Shown here piece after piece: positions 1 to 7,848 of a stretch of 64,000 bases of DNA. Source of the DNA: CBDCGS01 sp965216915 (GTDB taxonomy: Bacteria > Pseudomonadota > Alphaproteobacteria > UBA828); NCBI GenBank assembly GCA_965216915.1, contig CBDCGS010000011.1:620001-684000 (forward strand). Direction: 5' to 3'. Under the pieces are notes generated by a model that searched no databases, was not told the DNA's origin, and saw only the letters and a list, made by a program, of their open reading frames with translations. The number at the start of each line of letters is the position of its first letter. Within the stretch, counting starts at the first letter, position 1. A program made the position numbers and the translations under genes.

Positions 1-260
1 GGGATCAAGCGGCAGGCGAGCGCGAAACCCGCCGCCTCGTCGGCTGCGCTGACATGGGCGCGGCTCATCTTGGCTGTGCGGTAGCGCCCACGGATCACGC
101 GCACACGGCAGACGCCGCAGCCGCCGCCGCGGCATCCCACCGGCACGTGCTTCAGGCCTTGGCGCTCCATGGCGATCAAAACGCGTTCGCCGGGTGGACA
201 CCCGAAGGACGCATCGCCGCCGTCGATGGTGATCCGGAAGGCACGCGCGCTCAAGGCCAC
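1..260 (-). CDS. 2Fe-2S ferredoxin (plant type), 3' end cut by window edge
   Basis: Reading leftwards from a GTG at 260, the first 86 residues of a plant-type ferredoxin are visible; the C-terminus lies outside the window. Cysteines at about 43, 48, 51 and 83 have the C-x4-C-x2-C...C spacing of a [2Fe-2S] cluster, within a glycine-rich CRGGGCGVC segment. The start is placed at GTG because the upstream Rieske ferredoxin stops at 267, leaving six bases between the genes. It lies last in view of a run of genes (Rieske oxygenase alpha, 113-residue protein, Rieske ferredoxin, this one). An electron-transfer role towards the oxygenase is therefore inferred. It may be a simple ferredoxin or the N-terminal part of a longer protein; the window does not show which. 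Confidence 0.8.
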   Translation of the reverse strand, partial: MALSARAFRITIDGGDASFGCPPGERVLIAMERQGLKHVPVGCRGGGCGVCRVRVIRGRYRTAKMSRAHVSAADEAAGFALACRLI

Positions 261-266
261 GCCCCG

Positions 267-578
267 TTAGTTGACGAGCGCATAGATGGCGCCGTCCTCG
301 ACGGCGACGTCGTAACGCGCGATCGGCTCGGTGCAGGGGGCGCCCGCCGGGGCGCCCGTCGCGATCTCAAAAAAGCCGCCATGAAAGGGGCACTCGACGC
401 GATCGCCGTCGATTTCGCCGTCCGCGAGCGAAGCCTCGCCATGGCTGCAGGTGTCGTCGGTCGCGTAGAAGGTGCCCTCGACATTGTAGACGGCGATCGG
501 GGGCAGACCGTCGGGCTCGACCCGCAAGATCTCGCCCTCGGCGACGTCATCGGTGCGGCACAGGAGGCGCTTCGCCAT
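267..578 (-). CDS. Rieske-type [2Fe-2S] ferredoxin
   Basis: A 103-residue protein that is a complete small Rieske ferredoxin, of the type that passes electrons to ring-hydroxylating or demethylating oxygenases. Cluster ligands are visible as Cys44-x-His46 (CSHGEA) and Cys63-x2-His66 (CPFHGG), the normal C-x-H...C-x2-H arrangement and spacing. There is no signal peptide, so it is cytoplasmic. Its ATG overlaps the stop of the 113-residue gene by one base, and the plant-type ferredoxin follows six bases after its stop. Translational coupling in one operon with the oxygenase alpha subunit is likely. Family assignment is firm. The identity of its oxygenase partner (the adjacent one, the paralogue at 9090, or both) is inferred. 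Confidence 0.9.
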   Translation of the reverse strand: MAKRLLCRTDDVAEGEILRVEPDGLPPIAVYNVEGTFYATDDTCSHGEASLADGEIDGDRVECPFHGGFFEIATGAPAGAPCTEPIARYDVAVEDGAIYALVN

Positions 579-919
579 CAGCCGCGATTGTTCCCGTGGA
601 CGGCGACGAAACGCGTCTCGTCGAAGCTGTGCGGAACCTTGGGGTCGCCGCCATAGAGCTCCACGTGGGGCGAGATCTCCGCCAACATGAGCGCCAAGAA
701 GAACAGCCGCTCGGTGTCAGGCGGCATCTCGCCGAGCGGGAAGGTGTCGACATGCTCGAGGATGGCATCGAGCTTGGGCGCGAGCGCATCGTAGAGCGCC
801 TGGAGCTCGCCCTTGTTGGAGCGGCCGCGCCGGGCCTGCCGCTCGTTCTGTGTCGCAAGCGCCCATTCGGACACGAGATATTCCAGATCCTCGAACTTCT
901 TGGGCAGGATGCCGCTCAT
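578..919 (-). CDS. Uncharacterised 113-residue protein in Rieske oxygenase operon
   Basis: I do not recognise this family. It is a small, mostly helical, soluble protein of 113 residues without signal peptide, membrane segment or cysteines. Charged N-terminal and central helices lead into a C-terminal HVELYGGDPKVPHSF segment with several His, Asp and Tyr residues. It sits 13 bases downstream of the oxygenase alpha gene and overlaps the Rieske ferredoxin start by one base, so it is translated with both. Position suggests an accessory or small subunit of the oxygenase, but the sequence does not resemble the NTF2-like beta subunits of dioxygenases. Function is unknown. Confidence 0.75.
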   Translation of the reverse strand: MSGILPKKFEDLEYLVSEWALATQNERQARRGRSNKGELQALYDALAPKLDAILEHVDTFPLGEMPPDTERLFFLALMLAEISPHVELYGGDPKVPHSFDETRFVAVHGNNRG

Positions 920-932
920 CGCCCGTCTCCCG

Positions 933-2129
933 TCATGCGCCGAGATACTGATCGACGACGTGATAGCCGTCGCGGATCAACACCTCTTCGTCCTGCAGGT
1001 TGATGACGCGCTTCGCACCGGATTCGAGCGAGCGCTGCGTGTTCTCCATCGTCTGCGTGTCCTCGAGCCACGCATTGCGCTGGAGGACCTGGGCGTGCTC
1101 GAGCGCCCAGCGCTGGCTGTTCGTCTCCGGCGCGCGCACGTAGTAGCGGCCCTCCCAGATGGTCCGATTGTAGCCGAGAGGCCAAAATTGGTGGGTGAAC
1201 CAGATGCCCTCCGAAATGTGCAAAAGGAGGTTGGGGAAGAGCACGCTCAGCTCGAAGGCAAAATCCTCGCGGCCGGATGGGTTGATCGTCGGCGGCAGCA
1301 TCGAGGCTTGCGCCTTGGACACCAGCGACGCGCGGGCGCGGGCGTTGGCGATCCCCGCGACGGGCGTCGGCGTCGCATTGAGCGAGAGGCAAACGCCGCA
1401 GGTTCGATGCGGACCGAAGAGCTGCACGTCGGAGAGGCCCGAGGAGAACACGTTCGGGAACGAGCCGGCGTGGATGGTGTGCACGTGGTAGGCCTCGGAG
1501 AAGGAATCGATCCCGACTTTCCAATTGCAGTCGAGGTAGGTGTAGTACTTGTAGCTGTGACCCAGCTCGGCGTAAGGGAACCCGGCGAAGTGGCTACCAT
1601 AGCTGCCGAGATAGTCGGCCAGCGATTGGGCCGGCGTGGGCTCCAGGTTGATGAAGACGAAGCCTTCCCACACATCGGTCGCGACGGGCGTGAGACCGTT
1701 TTTCGCCTTGTCGAAGCAAGGACCGAAGCGATCCTCCTCCGGCACCTGGACGATCTGGCCGGTGGCGTCGTAGACCCAGCCGTGGAAGCGGCAGGTCATC
1801 ACCGCCGCCTTGCTGGAGCCGAAGGTCTCGTCTCCGGTTTCCGTGATCACAGTGTTGCCGCGGTGCGAGCAACAGTTGTGGAAGCCGCGCACCACGCCGT
1901 CCTTACCACGCGCGATGATGACCGAGGTCTTGAGGCAATGGAGCTTCTTGACCTTCCAATCGCCCGGGTTCGGTAGCTCCTCGTCGCGCGCGACGTAGAG
2001 CCAGACCTTGCGGAAGATCTGCTCGATCTCCCGTTCGTAGATCTCGGGCGAGACGCAGCTGTCGATCGGCACCGGGTCCATCCCAAGCTCGGGAAACCGC
2101 TCCGCCCAGCGGAGTTCCTCGTCCGCCAT
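933..2129 (-). CDS. Rieske non-haem iron oxygenase, alpha subunit
   Basis: A 398-residue aromatic-ring-hydroxylating-dioxygenase-like alpha subunit. The Rieske domain (about residues 40-160) has Cys87-x-His89 (CSHRG) and Cys113-x2-His116 (CRFHGW). The catalytic domain carries the mononuclear iron motif SEAYHVHTIH, with His215 and His220 as ligands. The residue that normally bridges the two centres (Asp in naphthalene dioxygenase) is Glu212, as reported for quaternary-amine oxygenases such as CntA. Length and lack of a beta subunit also suit that alpha-only group. It is about as long as, and clearly paralogous to, the protein at 9090-10301. It is the first gene of a minus-strand run with the 113-residue protein and two ferredoxins. 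Substrate cannot be named; an amine or small aromatic compound is possible. Confidence 0.88.
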   Translation of the reverse strand: MADEELRWAERFPELGMDPVPIDSCVSPEIYEREIEQIFRKVWLYVARDEELPNPGDWKVKKLHCLKTSVIIARGKDGVVRGFHNCCSHRGNTVITETGDETFGSSKAAVMTCRFHGWVYDATGQIVQVPEEDRFGPCFDKAKNGLTPVATDVWEGFVFINLEPTPAQSLADYLGSYGSHFAGFPYAELGHSYKYYTYLDCNWKVGIDSFSEAYHVHTIHAGSFPNVFSSGLSDVQLFGPHRTCGVCLSLNATPTPVAGIANARARASLVSKAQASMLPPTINPSGREDFAFELSVLFPNLLLHISEGIWFTHQFWPLGYNRTIWEGRYYVRAPETNSQRWALEHAQVLQRNAWLEDTQTMENTQRSLESGAKRVINLQDEEVLIRDGYHVVDQYLGA

Positions 2130-2200
2130 CGCCCTTTACCTCGTCACGATCATTCCGCCCGAGTTTAGCATCGCACCCTATCGCGGGCAGCCGAAACGAA

Positions 2201-2227
2201 GACCGGCCGGAGCGTGTCCGGCCGGTC
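2201..2227 (-). terminator. Probable rho-independent terminator after the SBP gene
   Basis: A perfect 11-bp inverted repeat, GACCGGCCGGA and TCCGGCCGGTC, with a 5-base loop lies 22 bases beyond the stop of the substrate-binding protein gene that ends at 2249. On the minus strand it is followed by the moderately T-rich TTCGTTTCGG. It separates the transporter SBP unit from the oxygenase operon, which starts at 2129 on the same strand. The T tract is weak, so termination is probable rather than certain. Confidence 0.65.
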
Positions 2228-2248
2228 CGCGTGGTCTCGCCTGCTCGC

Positions 2249-3787
2249 TTACTTGCGATCCATGAAATAGGGCATGACCCAACCCTGCGGGATGGGCTCG
2301 AACACCACGTCGTCCTTGTGCACGACTGTGGTGACCGCCTGGAGAATCGGGATCGCCTTGGATTCCGAGGCGACCTTGACGTTGAGATCCTTGTAGCCCT
2401 GGATCCGCGTGGCGTAGTCGGTCTCGACGAAGAGGCCGCGCACGATCTCGCCAATCTCCTCGGTGCGCCACGAACCGAAGGGCAGGTCGGGGTGCATCAT
2501 GTAGCCGGTGAAGATCTCCGGATCGCCCGTCGAGTTGTCCCAGTTGTACATGAACACCTCGGGCTGGTTCTCGGTGTTGTTGAGCTCGTAGTACTTGCTG
2601 AGCTCGATCACCTCGGGCGTCACATCGATGCCGACCCGCTTCCACATGCCCGAGATCGCGCGCGCCATGTCGAAGTCGTTGGCGAACGAGCCGTTCGTCG
2701 TGAAGAACGTGAACGTCACCGGATTGTCCGGGCCATAGCCCGATTTCGCGAGCGCTTCGACCGCCTTGTCGGGATCGTAGGGGAACTCGTAGTCGTCGAC
2801 GGAGCCGGAGCTCCATTTCGGCACTGTGAGCGACAGCGCGGGCGCCTTGCCGTTGAAGAGACGTTCGGAGATTGCCGCCTTGTCGATCGCGTAGTGCATC
2901 GCCGCGCGCACATTGTCGTCCATCATCACGCCCTTGCTCGCGACCTGCAGGAAATACACGTGCGTATAGGGCGTGATGTGGCCGGTCAGGCCCTCTTCGC
3001 CGTCGAGCCGGATGGCCTCGCGGATCGGCACGTTGACGGCGACATCGGCGCGGCCGGATTGCACGGCGGCGACGCGCGCCGGCGCATCCGTGATGATCTC
3101 GAAGGTGACGTTCTTGATCTTGGGCGCGCCGCCCCAATAGCCCTCATAGGCCTCGAGCACGATGCGCGAGCCGCGCTGATAGTCGACCAGCCGATAGGGG
3201 CCGGAGCCGATCGGGTTCTTGACGAACTCGTCGTGCCCGACCTCCTGATAGTAGTTCTTCGGCACGATGTAGCTGCCGAGAAAGTTCCACCACTCCTGGA
3301 CCGTCGCCATCGGGTAGTTGAACCGGATGGTGGCCGTGGTCGGCGAGGTGACCTCGAACTCCTTGAACGCGCCCCAGACGCCGGCGAAATCGATCGGATG
3401 CTCCTTGTCGGACAGACGGTCGAAGAAGCTGAACTTGATGTCCTCCATCGTCATCTTGTCGCCATTGTGAAAGGTCACGTCGTCCCGCATCTCGATGTGC
3501 ATCGTGAGCGGGTCACCCTCCGCATAGGCCCATTTCGTGATGACGTGGGGGATGTAGCCGAGCTTGCTGTCCTGGGCGAGAGGCGCATCGAAGACAGATT
3601 TGTAGATGCCTTGACCCGTCGGGAAGTTGATGCTCGGGTCCCAGCTCGGCACATCGGCCTGGAAGGCGACAACCAGGCTCTTGTCGTCTGCCTGCGGCGC
3701 GGCTTGTATGCCGACGGCGATGAGTGCCGCAGCAGTCAGGCCCACACCCAACCGTCCGAGGCGCGATATACCGGTGATCACTCGCAT
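2249..3787 (-). CDS. Periplasmic substrate-binding protein, peptide/nickel (SBP_bac_5) family
   Basis: A roughly 512-residue extracytoplasmic binding protein of the DppA/OppA family. An N-terminal signal peptide (basic RLGRLG, then a hydrophobic LTAAALIAVG core ending near AAPQA) directs export. The body has typical family segments such as WDPSINFPTG and DDVTFHNGDKMT near the N-terminus. I prefer the ATG at 3787: an AGGGAG ribosome site lies about nine bases before it, but directly abuts an alternative ATG at 3796. It is divergent from its presumed permease genes, which start at 3974 on the plus strand, so the 186-base gap must hold promoters for both. Family members bind peptides, nickel, opines, sugars or drugs; the neighbouring oxygenases suggest an organic amine or heterocycle, but this is inference. 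Confidence 0.9.
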   Translation of the reverse strand: MRVITGISRLGRLGVGLTAAALIAVGIQAAPQADDKSLVVAFQADVPSWDPSINFPTGQGIYKSVFDAPLAQDSKLGYIPHVITKWAYAEGDPLTMHIEMRDDVTFHNGDKMTMEDIKFSFFDRLSDKEHPIDFAGVWGAFKEFEVTSPTTATIRFNYPMATVQEWWNFLGSYIVPKNYYQEVGHDEFVKNPIGSGPYRLVDYQRGSRIVLEAYEGYWGGAPKIKNVTFEIITDAPARVAAVQSGRADVAVNVPIREAIRLDGEEGLTGHITPYTHVYFLQVASKGVMMDDNVRAAMHYAIDKAAISERLFNGKAPALSLTVPKWSSGSVDDYEFPYDPDKAVEALAKSGYGPDNPVTFTFFTTNGSFANDFDMARAISGMWKRVGIDVTPEVIELSKYYELNNTENQPEVFMYNWDNSTGDPEIFTGYMMHPDLPFGSWRTEEIGEIVRGLFVETDYATRIQGYKDLNVKVASESKAIPILQAVTTVVHKDDVVFEPIPQGWVMPYFMDRK

Positions 3788-3973
3788 GTCGTCCATCTCC
3801 CTGTCGTGGCCAACGGGCGCGCTTGCTTCTTCTGATGATGTCAGAGCGCAGCCTCCGGCAACTATCTTAAGCCTAAAACGGCCCGGGCCGCACGCGTTTT
3901 GCGAAGCGCTTTGAGCGGCTTAGTGTTCTGAGGGTTCCATGCGTCTTTCGCCAACCGGGAGCCAGGTAACCCC

Positions 3974-4990
3974 GTGCTACGCCTGATCCTCGTCATCCTG
4001 CTGCGCCGGCTCGCGGTGTTGATCCCGATGCTGCTGATCGTGTCGGTGATGATCTTCGTGATCCTGCGGCTGCTTCCGGTGGATCCGATCGCGATGATCA
4101 TCTCTCCCACCGCCACGCCCGACGAGGTCGAGGCGATGCGGGCCTATCACGGTCTCGATAAATCCATCCCCGAGCAGTACGTCATCTGGCTCGGCAATGC
4201 CGTCCAGGGCGATTTCGGGCGCGCGATCAGCTTCCGCGACGAGGTCGTCAATCTGATCGGCGAGACGCTGCCTGCGACCATCGAGCTCGCGCTGTTCGCG
4301 CTGGTTCTCGCGGTCATCATCGGGTTCTCGGCCGGCCTCTATCTCTTCCACGTGCGCGGCACCGCACGCGAGACCGCAGGCGACGTCGCCAGCATCGTGA
4401 TGCTCTCGTTTCCCGATTTCCTCTGGGCATTGATCTTGATCTTGCTGGTTGGCGTGCAGTGGGCGCTGCTGCCGTTCACCGGGCGCTATGGTCCCGAGTT
4501 CGTGGCGCCCGATGTCACGGGCTTCGTCATCCTCGATGCCATCATCACCGCGGATGGCCCGCTGCTGCTGAGCGCGCTCGAGCATATTCTCCTGCCCGCG
4601 CTCGCGCTCGCGCTCGGCTTTGCGCCGCTGATCATGCGGGTTCTCAAATCGAGCATGATGGGCGTGATCAACGAGGACTTCATCACGCTCGCGCGCCTAC
4701 GCGGCGTTGGCGAGCGGCGCATTCTGGTGCGCCACGCGCTGAAGAACGCGGTGCTGCCGACACTCACGCTGGTCGGGGTTCAGTTTGGTTTTCTGTTCGG
4801 CGGCACGCTCCTCGTCGAGATCATCTTCGCCTATCCGGGCCTCGGCAATCTCATGGTGCGCGCCATTCGAAACACCGATCTTCCGGTCATCCAGGGCGCA
4901 GCACTCACCTATTGTGTCGTCGTGCTGGCCACCAACACGATCGTCGACGTGCTCTACGTCGTCCTCAACCCGAAGCTCCGCAGGCGATGA
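3974..4990 (+). CDS. ABC transporter permease, DppB-like
   Basis: A 338-residue inner-membrane permease of the oligopeptide/nickel ABC transporter family. Residues 1-30 form the first hydrophobic segment, followed by a periplasmic loop and a cluster of membrane segments. The cytoplasmic EAA-like loop contains the LARLRGVGERRILVRHALKNAVLPTL type sequence near residues 230-265, where the permease contacts the ATPase. Translation starts at GTG 3974, giving the usual family N-terminus. The stop overlaps the next permease start as ATGA. With the DppC-like and double-ATPase genes it forms a plus-strand operon served by the divergent binding protein. Family assignment is firm; substrate is unknown. 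Confidence 0.93.
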   Translation: MLRLILVILLRRLAVLIPMLLIVSVMIFVILRLLPVDPIAMIISPTATPDEVEAMRAYHGLDKSIPEQYVIWLGNAVQGDFGRAISFRDEVVNLIGETLPATIELALFALVLAVIIGFSAGLYLFHVRGTARETAGDVASIVMLSFPDFLWALILILLVGVQWALLPFTGRYGPEFVAPDVTGFVILDAIITADGPLLLSALEHILLPALALALGFAPLIMRVLKSSMMGVINEDFITLARLRGVGERRILVRHALKNAVLPTLTLVGVQFGFLFGGTLLVEIIFAYPGLGNLMVRAIRNTDLPVIQGAALTYCVVVLATNTIVDVLYVVLNPKLRRR

Positions 4991-5871
4991 CGGCGGCGCT
5001 ACTCGCGATCAGGCGTCTTCCCGCGCCGCTGCGCTCCGGCCGCGTTCTGGTCGGCGGCGGTCTCGTGCTGACGATGGCCGTGATCGCGATCTTCGCCCCT
5101 TGGCTCGCGCCCAACGACCCGCAGGCGCAGGATCTCTTCGGCAACCTCCTGCCGCCGGCATGGGACCCGCTCGGCGACCCGCAATACCCGCTCGGCACCG
5201 ACAGCCTCGGCCGTTGCATCCTCTCCCAGCTCTTCTACGGCGCGCGCGTCGCGATGATCGTCGCGATCGTGGCCTCGACGGGGGCCATGATCATCGGCGT
5301 CACGCTCGCCCACATCGCCGGCTATTTCGGCGGTTGGATCGACGGCCTGATCACGCGCCTCGTTGACCTCTGGATGTCGTTCCCGCCGGTGGTGCTCTCG
5401 CTCATCCTCATGCTCGGGCTCGGCGTCGGGGTGACCAACGTGATTCTCGCGATCGTGCTCGTCGATTGGACGCGGTTCTGCCGCGTCGTCCGGAGCGACG
5501 TGATGGTGGTGCGCCAACACGATTATGTGCCGGCGGCGCGTCTCCTCGGCTTCGGCCATTTCCGCACGCTTCGGCGCGAGGTATTGCCCGCGGTCCTGCC
5601 GCTTGTCGTCACGATGATGAGCCTCGAGATGGGGATTGCCGTCGTGGTCGAGGCGATCTTGAGTTTCGTGGGCTTGAGCGTGGAAGCGGATGTCTCGGCG
5701 TGGGGCGTGATGGTGGCCGACGCCCGCGAATACATGTACCAGTCGGTTTGGGGCCTGATCTTCCCGATCCTCGCCATCGTCCTGACCGTGCTCGGCTTCA
5801 ACCTGCTGGGCGACGGCCTGCGCCGGACGTTGGACCCGAAGCTCCGCCAAGCGCGGCATACCGAGCAATGA
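4987..5871 (+). CDS. ABC transporter permease, DppC-like
   Basis: A 294-residue partner permease of the dipeptide/nickel type. The N-terminal cytoplasmic tail leads into a first membrane helix (about residues 20-42), then a periplasmic stretch with the family hallmark HPLGTD-like sequence (YPLGTDSLGR). The remaining helices and an EAA loop (ARLLGFGHFRTLRREVLP) follow. ATG 4987 is chosen because it overlaps the stop of the DppB-like gene and gives the normal family length; the open frame extends further upstream without homology. Its stop overlaps the ATPase start as ATGA, so the three genes are translationally coupled. Confidence 0.93.
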   Translation: MTAALLAIRRLPAPLRSGRVLVGGGLVLTMAVIAIFAPWLAPNDPQAQDLFGNLLPPAWDPLGDPQYPLGTDSLGRCILSQLFYGARVAMIVAIVASTGAMIIGVTLAHIAGYFGGWIDGLITRLVDLWMSFPPVVLSLILMLGLGVGVTNVILAIVLVDWTRFCRVVRSDVMVVRQHDYVPAARLLGFGHFRTLRREVLPAVLPLVVTMMSLEMGIAVVVEAILSFVGLSVEADVSAWGVMVADAREYMYQSVWGLIFPILAIVLTVLGFNLLGDGLRRTLDPKLRQARHTEQ

Positions 5872-7727
5872 GCCTCCTGCGAGCCAACGCCATCACGCTC
5901 ACCGCACGCATCGGCACGCTGACCGTGGACGTGCTCCGCGACATTTCCTTCGCGCTGGACAAGGGGCAGACGCTCGGCCTCGTCGGTGAATCCGGCGCCG
6001 GCAAATCGATGATCGGTCGGCTCTGCTCGCAACTCTTGCCGCCCGGCTTCCAGGTCACCGCCGGCAGCCTGGTATTCGACGGCGAGGACCTGCTGACGCT
6101 CTCGGCCAAAGCACGCCGCGCGCTCCTCGGCAAGCGCATCGCCTTCATCCCGCAGGAGCCGATGACCGCGCTCAACCCGGTGATCAGCGTCGGCAATCAG
6201 TTCGACGAGCATCTCAGGCGCCTCGGCGTGCGCGGCCGTGCCGCACGCCGGGCCGCGGCAATCGAGAACCTCGCCGCCGTGCATCTGCCCGAGCCGGAGG
6301 GCCTCTTGCGCAAATACCCGCACGAGCTTTCGGGTGGTATGTGCCAGCGCGTGCTGATCGCCATGGCCTTCGCGGGCGATCCGGCGCTCGTGATTGCCGA
6401 CGAGCCGACGACCGCACTCGATGTCATCACGCAGGCGCGCATCATGGCGTTGATCGAGGAGATGCAGGCGTTGCACCACACGGCAGTCATCCTGATCACC
6501 CATGACCTCAGGCTTGCGGCCCATGTCTGCGATCGGATCCTCGTGATGTATGCCGGCGACATCGTCGAGCAAGGCGCCGCGAAGACCCTTCTCGCCGAGC
6601 CCCAGCACCCCTACACGCGGAGCCTCAAACGTGCGAACCCGAACCTTTCCGGCCCGCGCCGGCGGCTCCCGACGCTGCCGGACCATATGCCCGGCCTGAT
6701 CGAGTTCGCGCATCTACCGGGCTGCCGCTTTGCGCCGCGCTGCCCGGTGCGAGCCGATCAGTGCGCCAACCAGGTACCCGCCCTCGCCGAGACCACCCCC
6801 ACCCACCGCGTGCGATGCGCCGAGGCCTGCATTGCCGAAGGCGATGTCGACGATGCCGCGCTCGCGCCGCCGGCACCCGCCGCAACGGCCGAGGGCGTGG
6901 AACCGCTCGTCGTGCTCGATCAGGTCTCGCGCCGGTTCTCGACGCGCGCGACCTGGATCGGCAAGCCCCATGTCGTCGATGCCGTGCGCGCGGTCGACCT
7001 GGCGATCCGGCCGGGCGAGTTTGTCGGCATCGTCGGCGAGAGCGGCAGCGGCAAGACCACGGTCGCGCGGATGATCACCGGCCTCGAGCACCCAACCGGT
7101 GGGCGCCTCGTGGTGCGTGGCCGCGAGATGGCGCGGCAGGATGAGGAGAGCCGGCGCGAGCGGCTGGAGACGCTGCAGATGGTGTTCCAGGACCCGCAGT
7201 CGGCGCTCAATCCCCGTCGCATCGTGCTCACGCTCCTGACCCAGGCGATGGAAGCGGACCACCGGCACCACGCGCGGGGCGAACGCGAGGCACGCGCCGC
7301 AGACCTCCTGCGCGAGATCGGCATGCCGGCCGACAGCATGCGGCGCTATCCTTCGCAGCTGTCGGGCGGTCAGCGGCAGCGCGTCAACATCGGCCGCGCG
7401 CTCTGCATTGCGCCCAAGCTCTTGGTCGCCGACGAGATCGTGTCGGGTCTCGATGTGTCCGTCCAGGCGCAGATCCTAAACCTGCTGCTCAGGCTACGCG
7501 AGGAGCTGACGATCTCGCTGCTCCTGATCTCGCATGACCTTTCGGTCGTGCGCTACATCTGCTCGCGCGTATTGGTGATGCAGGCGGGCCATGTCGTCGA
7601 GAGCGGCCCCACCGAGCAGCTTTTTGCCGCCCCGCAGCACCCCTACACGAAAGCGCTCCTCGCCGCTGTGCCGCCGGATGACCCAAACGCGCCGTGGCCG
7701 CCTCGGCCGGAGCAGATCAGCGCCTAG
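5868..7727 (+). CDS. Double ABC ATPase (DppD-DppF fusion type)
   Basis: A 619-residue cytoplasmic ATPase carrying two complete ABC domains in one chain. It replaces the separate DppD and DppF proteins of enteric bacteria, a known arrangement. The first half has Walker A GESGAGKS, signature LSGGMCQR and Walker B VIADEPTTALD, then the peptide-transporter C-terminal extension with cysteines (GCRFAPRCPV). The second half has GESGSGKT, LSGGQRQR and LVADEIVSGLD. Its start overlaps the DppC-like stop. The stop codon TAG at 7725-7727 lies within the CTAG that opens a dispersed repeat (7724-7848), so the extreme C-terminus was probably set by insertion of that element. The last residues vary in this family, so no loss of function is implied. 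Confidence 0.93.
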   Translation: MSLLRANAITLTARIGTLTVDVLRDISFALDKGQTLGLVGESGAGKSMIGRLCSQLLPPGFQVTAGSLVFDGEDLLTLSAKARRALLGKRIAFIPQEPMTALNPVISVGNQFDEHLRRLGVRGRAARRAAAIENLAAVHLPEPEGLLRKYPHELSGGMCQRVLIAMAFAGDPALVIADEPTTALDVITQARIMALIEEMQALHHTAVILITHDLRLAAHVCDRILVMYAGDIVEQGAAKTLLAEPQHPYTRSLKRANPNLSGPRRRLPTLPDHMPGLIEFAHLPGCRFAPRCPVRADQCANQVPALAETTPTHRVRCAEACIAEGDVDDAALAPPAPAATAEGVEPLVVLDQVSRRFSTRATWIGKPHVVDAVRAVDLAIRPGEFVGIVGESGSGKTTVARMITGLEHPTGGRLVVRGREMARQDEESRRERLETLQMVFQDPQSALNPRRIVLTLLTQAMEADHRHHARGEREARAADLLREIGMPADSMRRYPSQLSGGQRQRVNIGRALCIAPKLLVADEIVSGLDVSVQAQILNLLLRLREELTISLLLISHDLSVVRYICSRVLVMQAGHVVESGPTEQLFAAPQHPYTKALLAAVPPDDPNAPWPPRPEQISA

Positions 7728-7848
7728 AGCAAATCCCGAGCAGGTGGGAACACCTGCGACGACGCATTTGCGTCAATGCCAATGAGAGAGAGCAAATCCG
7801 GAGCAGGCGGGAACACCTGCGACGACGCATTTGCGTCACCGATGCTCA
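7724..7848. repeat. Dispersed palindromic repeat, copy A (composite)
   Basis: This segment holds two tandem copies of the left part of a repeat also found at 12909-13014 and 55493-55598. Unit A1 starts with CTAGAGCAAATCC at 7724 and unit A2 with AGAGCAAATCC at 7789. Each has a first hairpin (GCAGGTG/CACCTGC, one mismatch in A2) and a second hairpin, GACGCA-TT-TGCGTC. A2 ends in GATGCTCACGCG, the reverse complement of part of the right half of the other copies. TAG at 7725-7727 is the stop of the ABC ATPase, and the TGA at 7848-7846 on the minus strand, in the same CGCGTGAGCAT string seen in the other copies, is the stop of the LLM gene. Confidence 0.85.

Noticed and set aside
54..656. A 200-codon plus-strand frame over the ferredoxin genes.
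   Set aside because: The minus strand carries two ferredoxins with complete or nearly complete cluster motifs; the plus-strand product has no recognisable sequence.
7724..7848. The tandem repeat as a small CRISPR array.
   Set aside because: Only two units, no regular spacer, and related copies occur singly elsewhere with terminal inverted repeats; it is a dispersed element.
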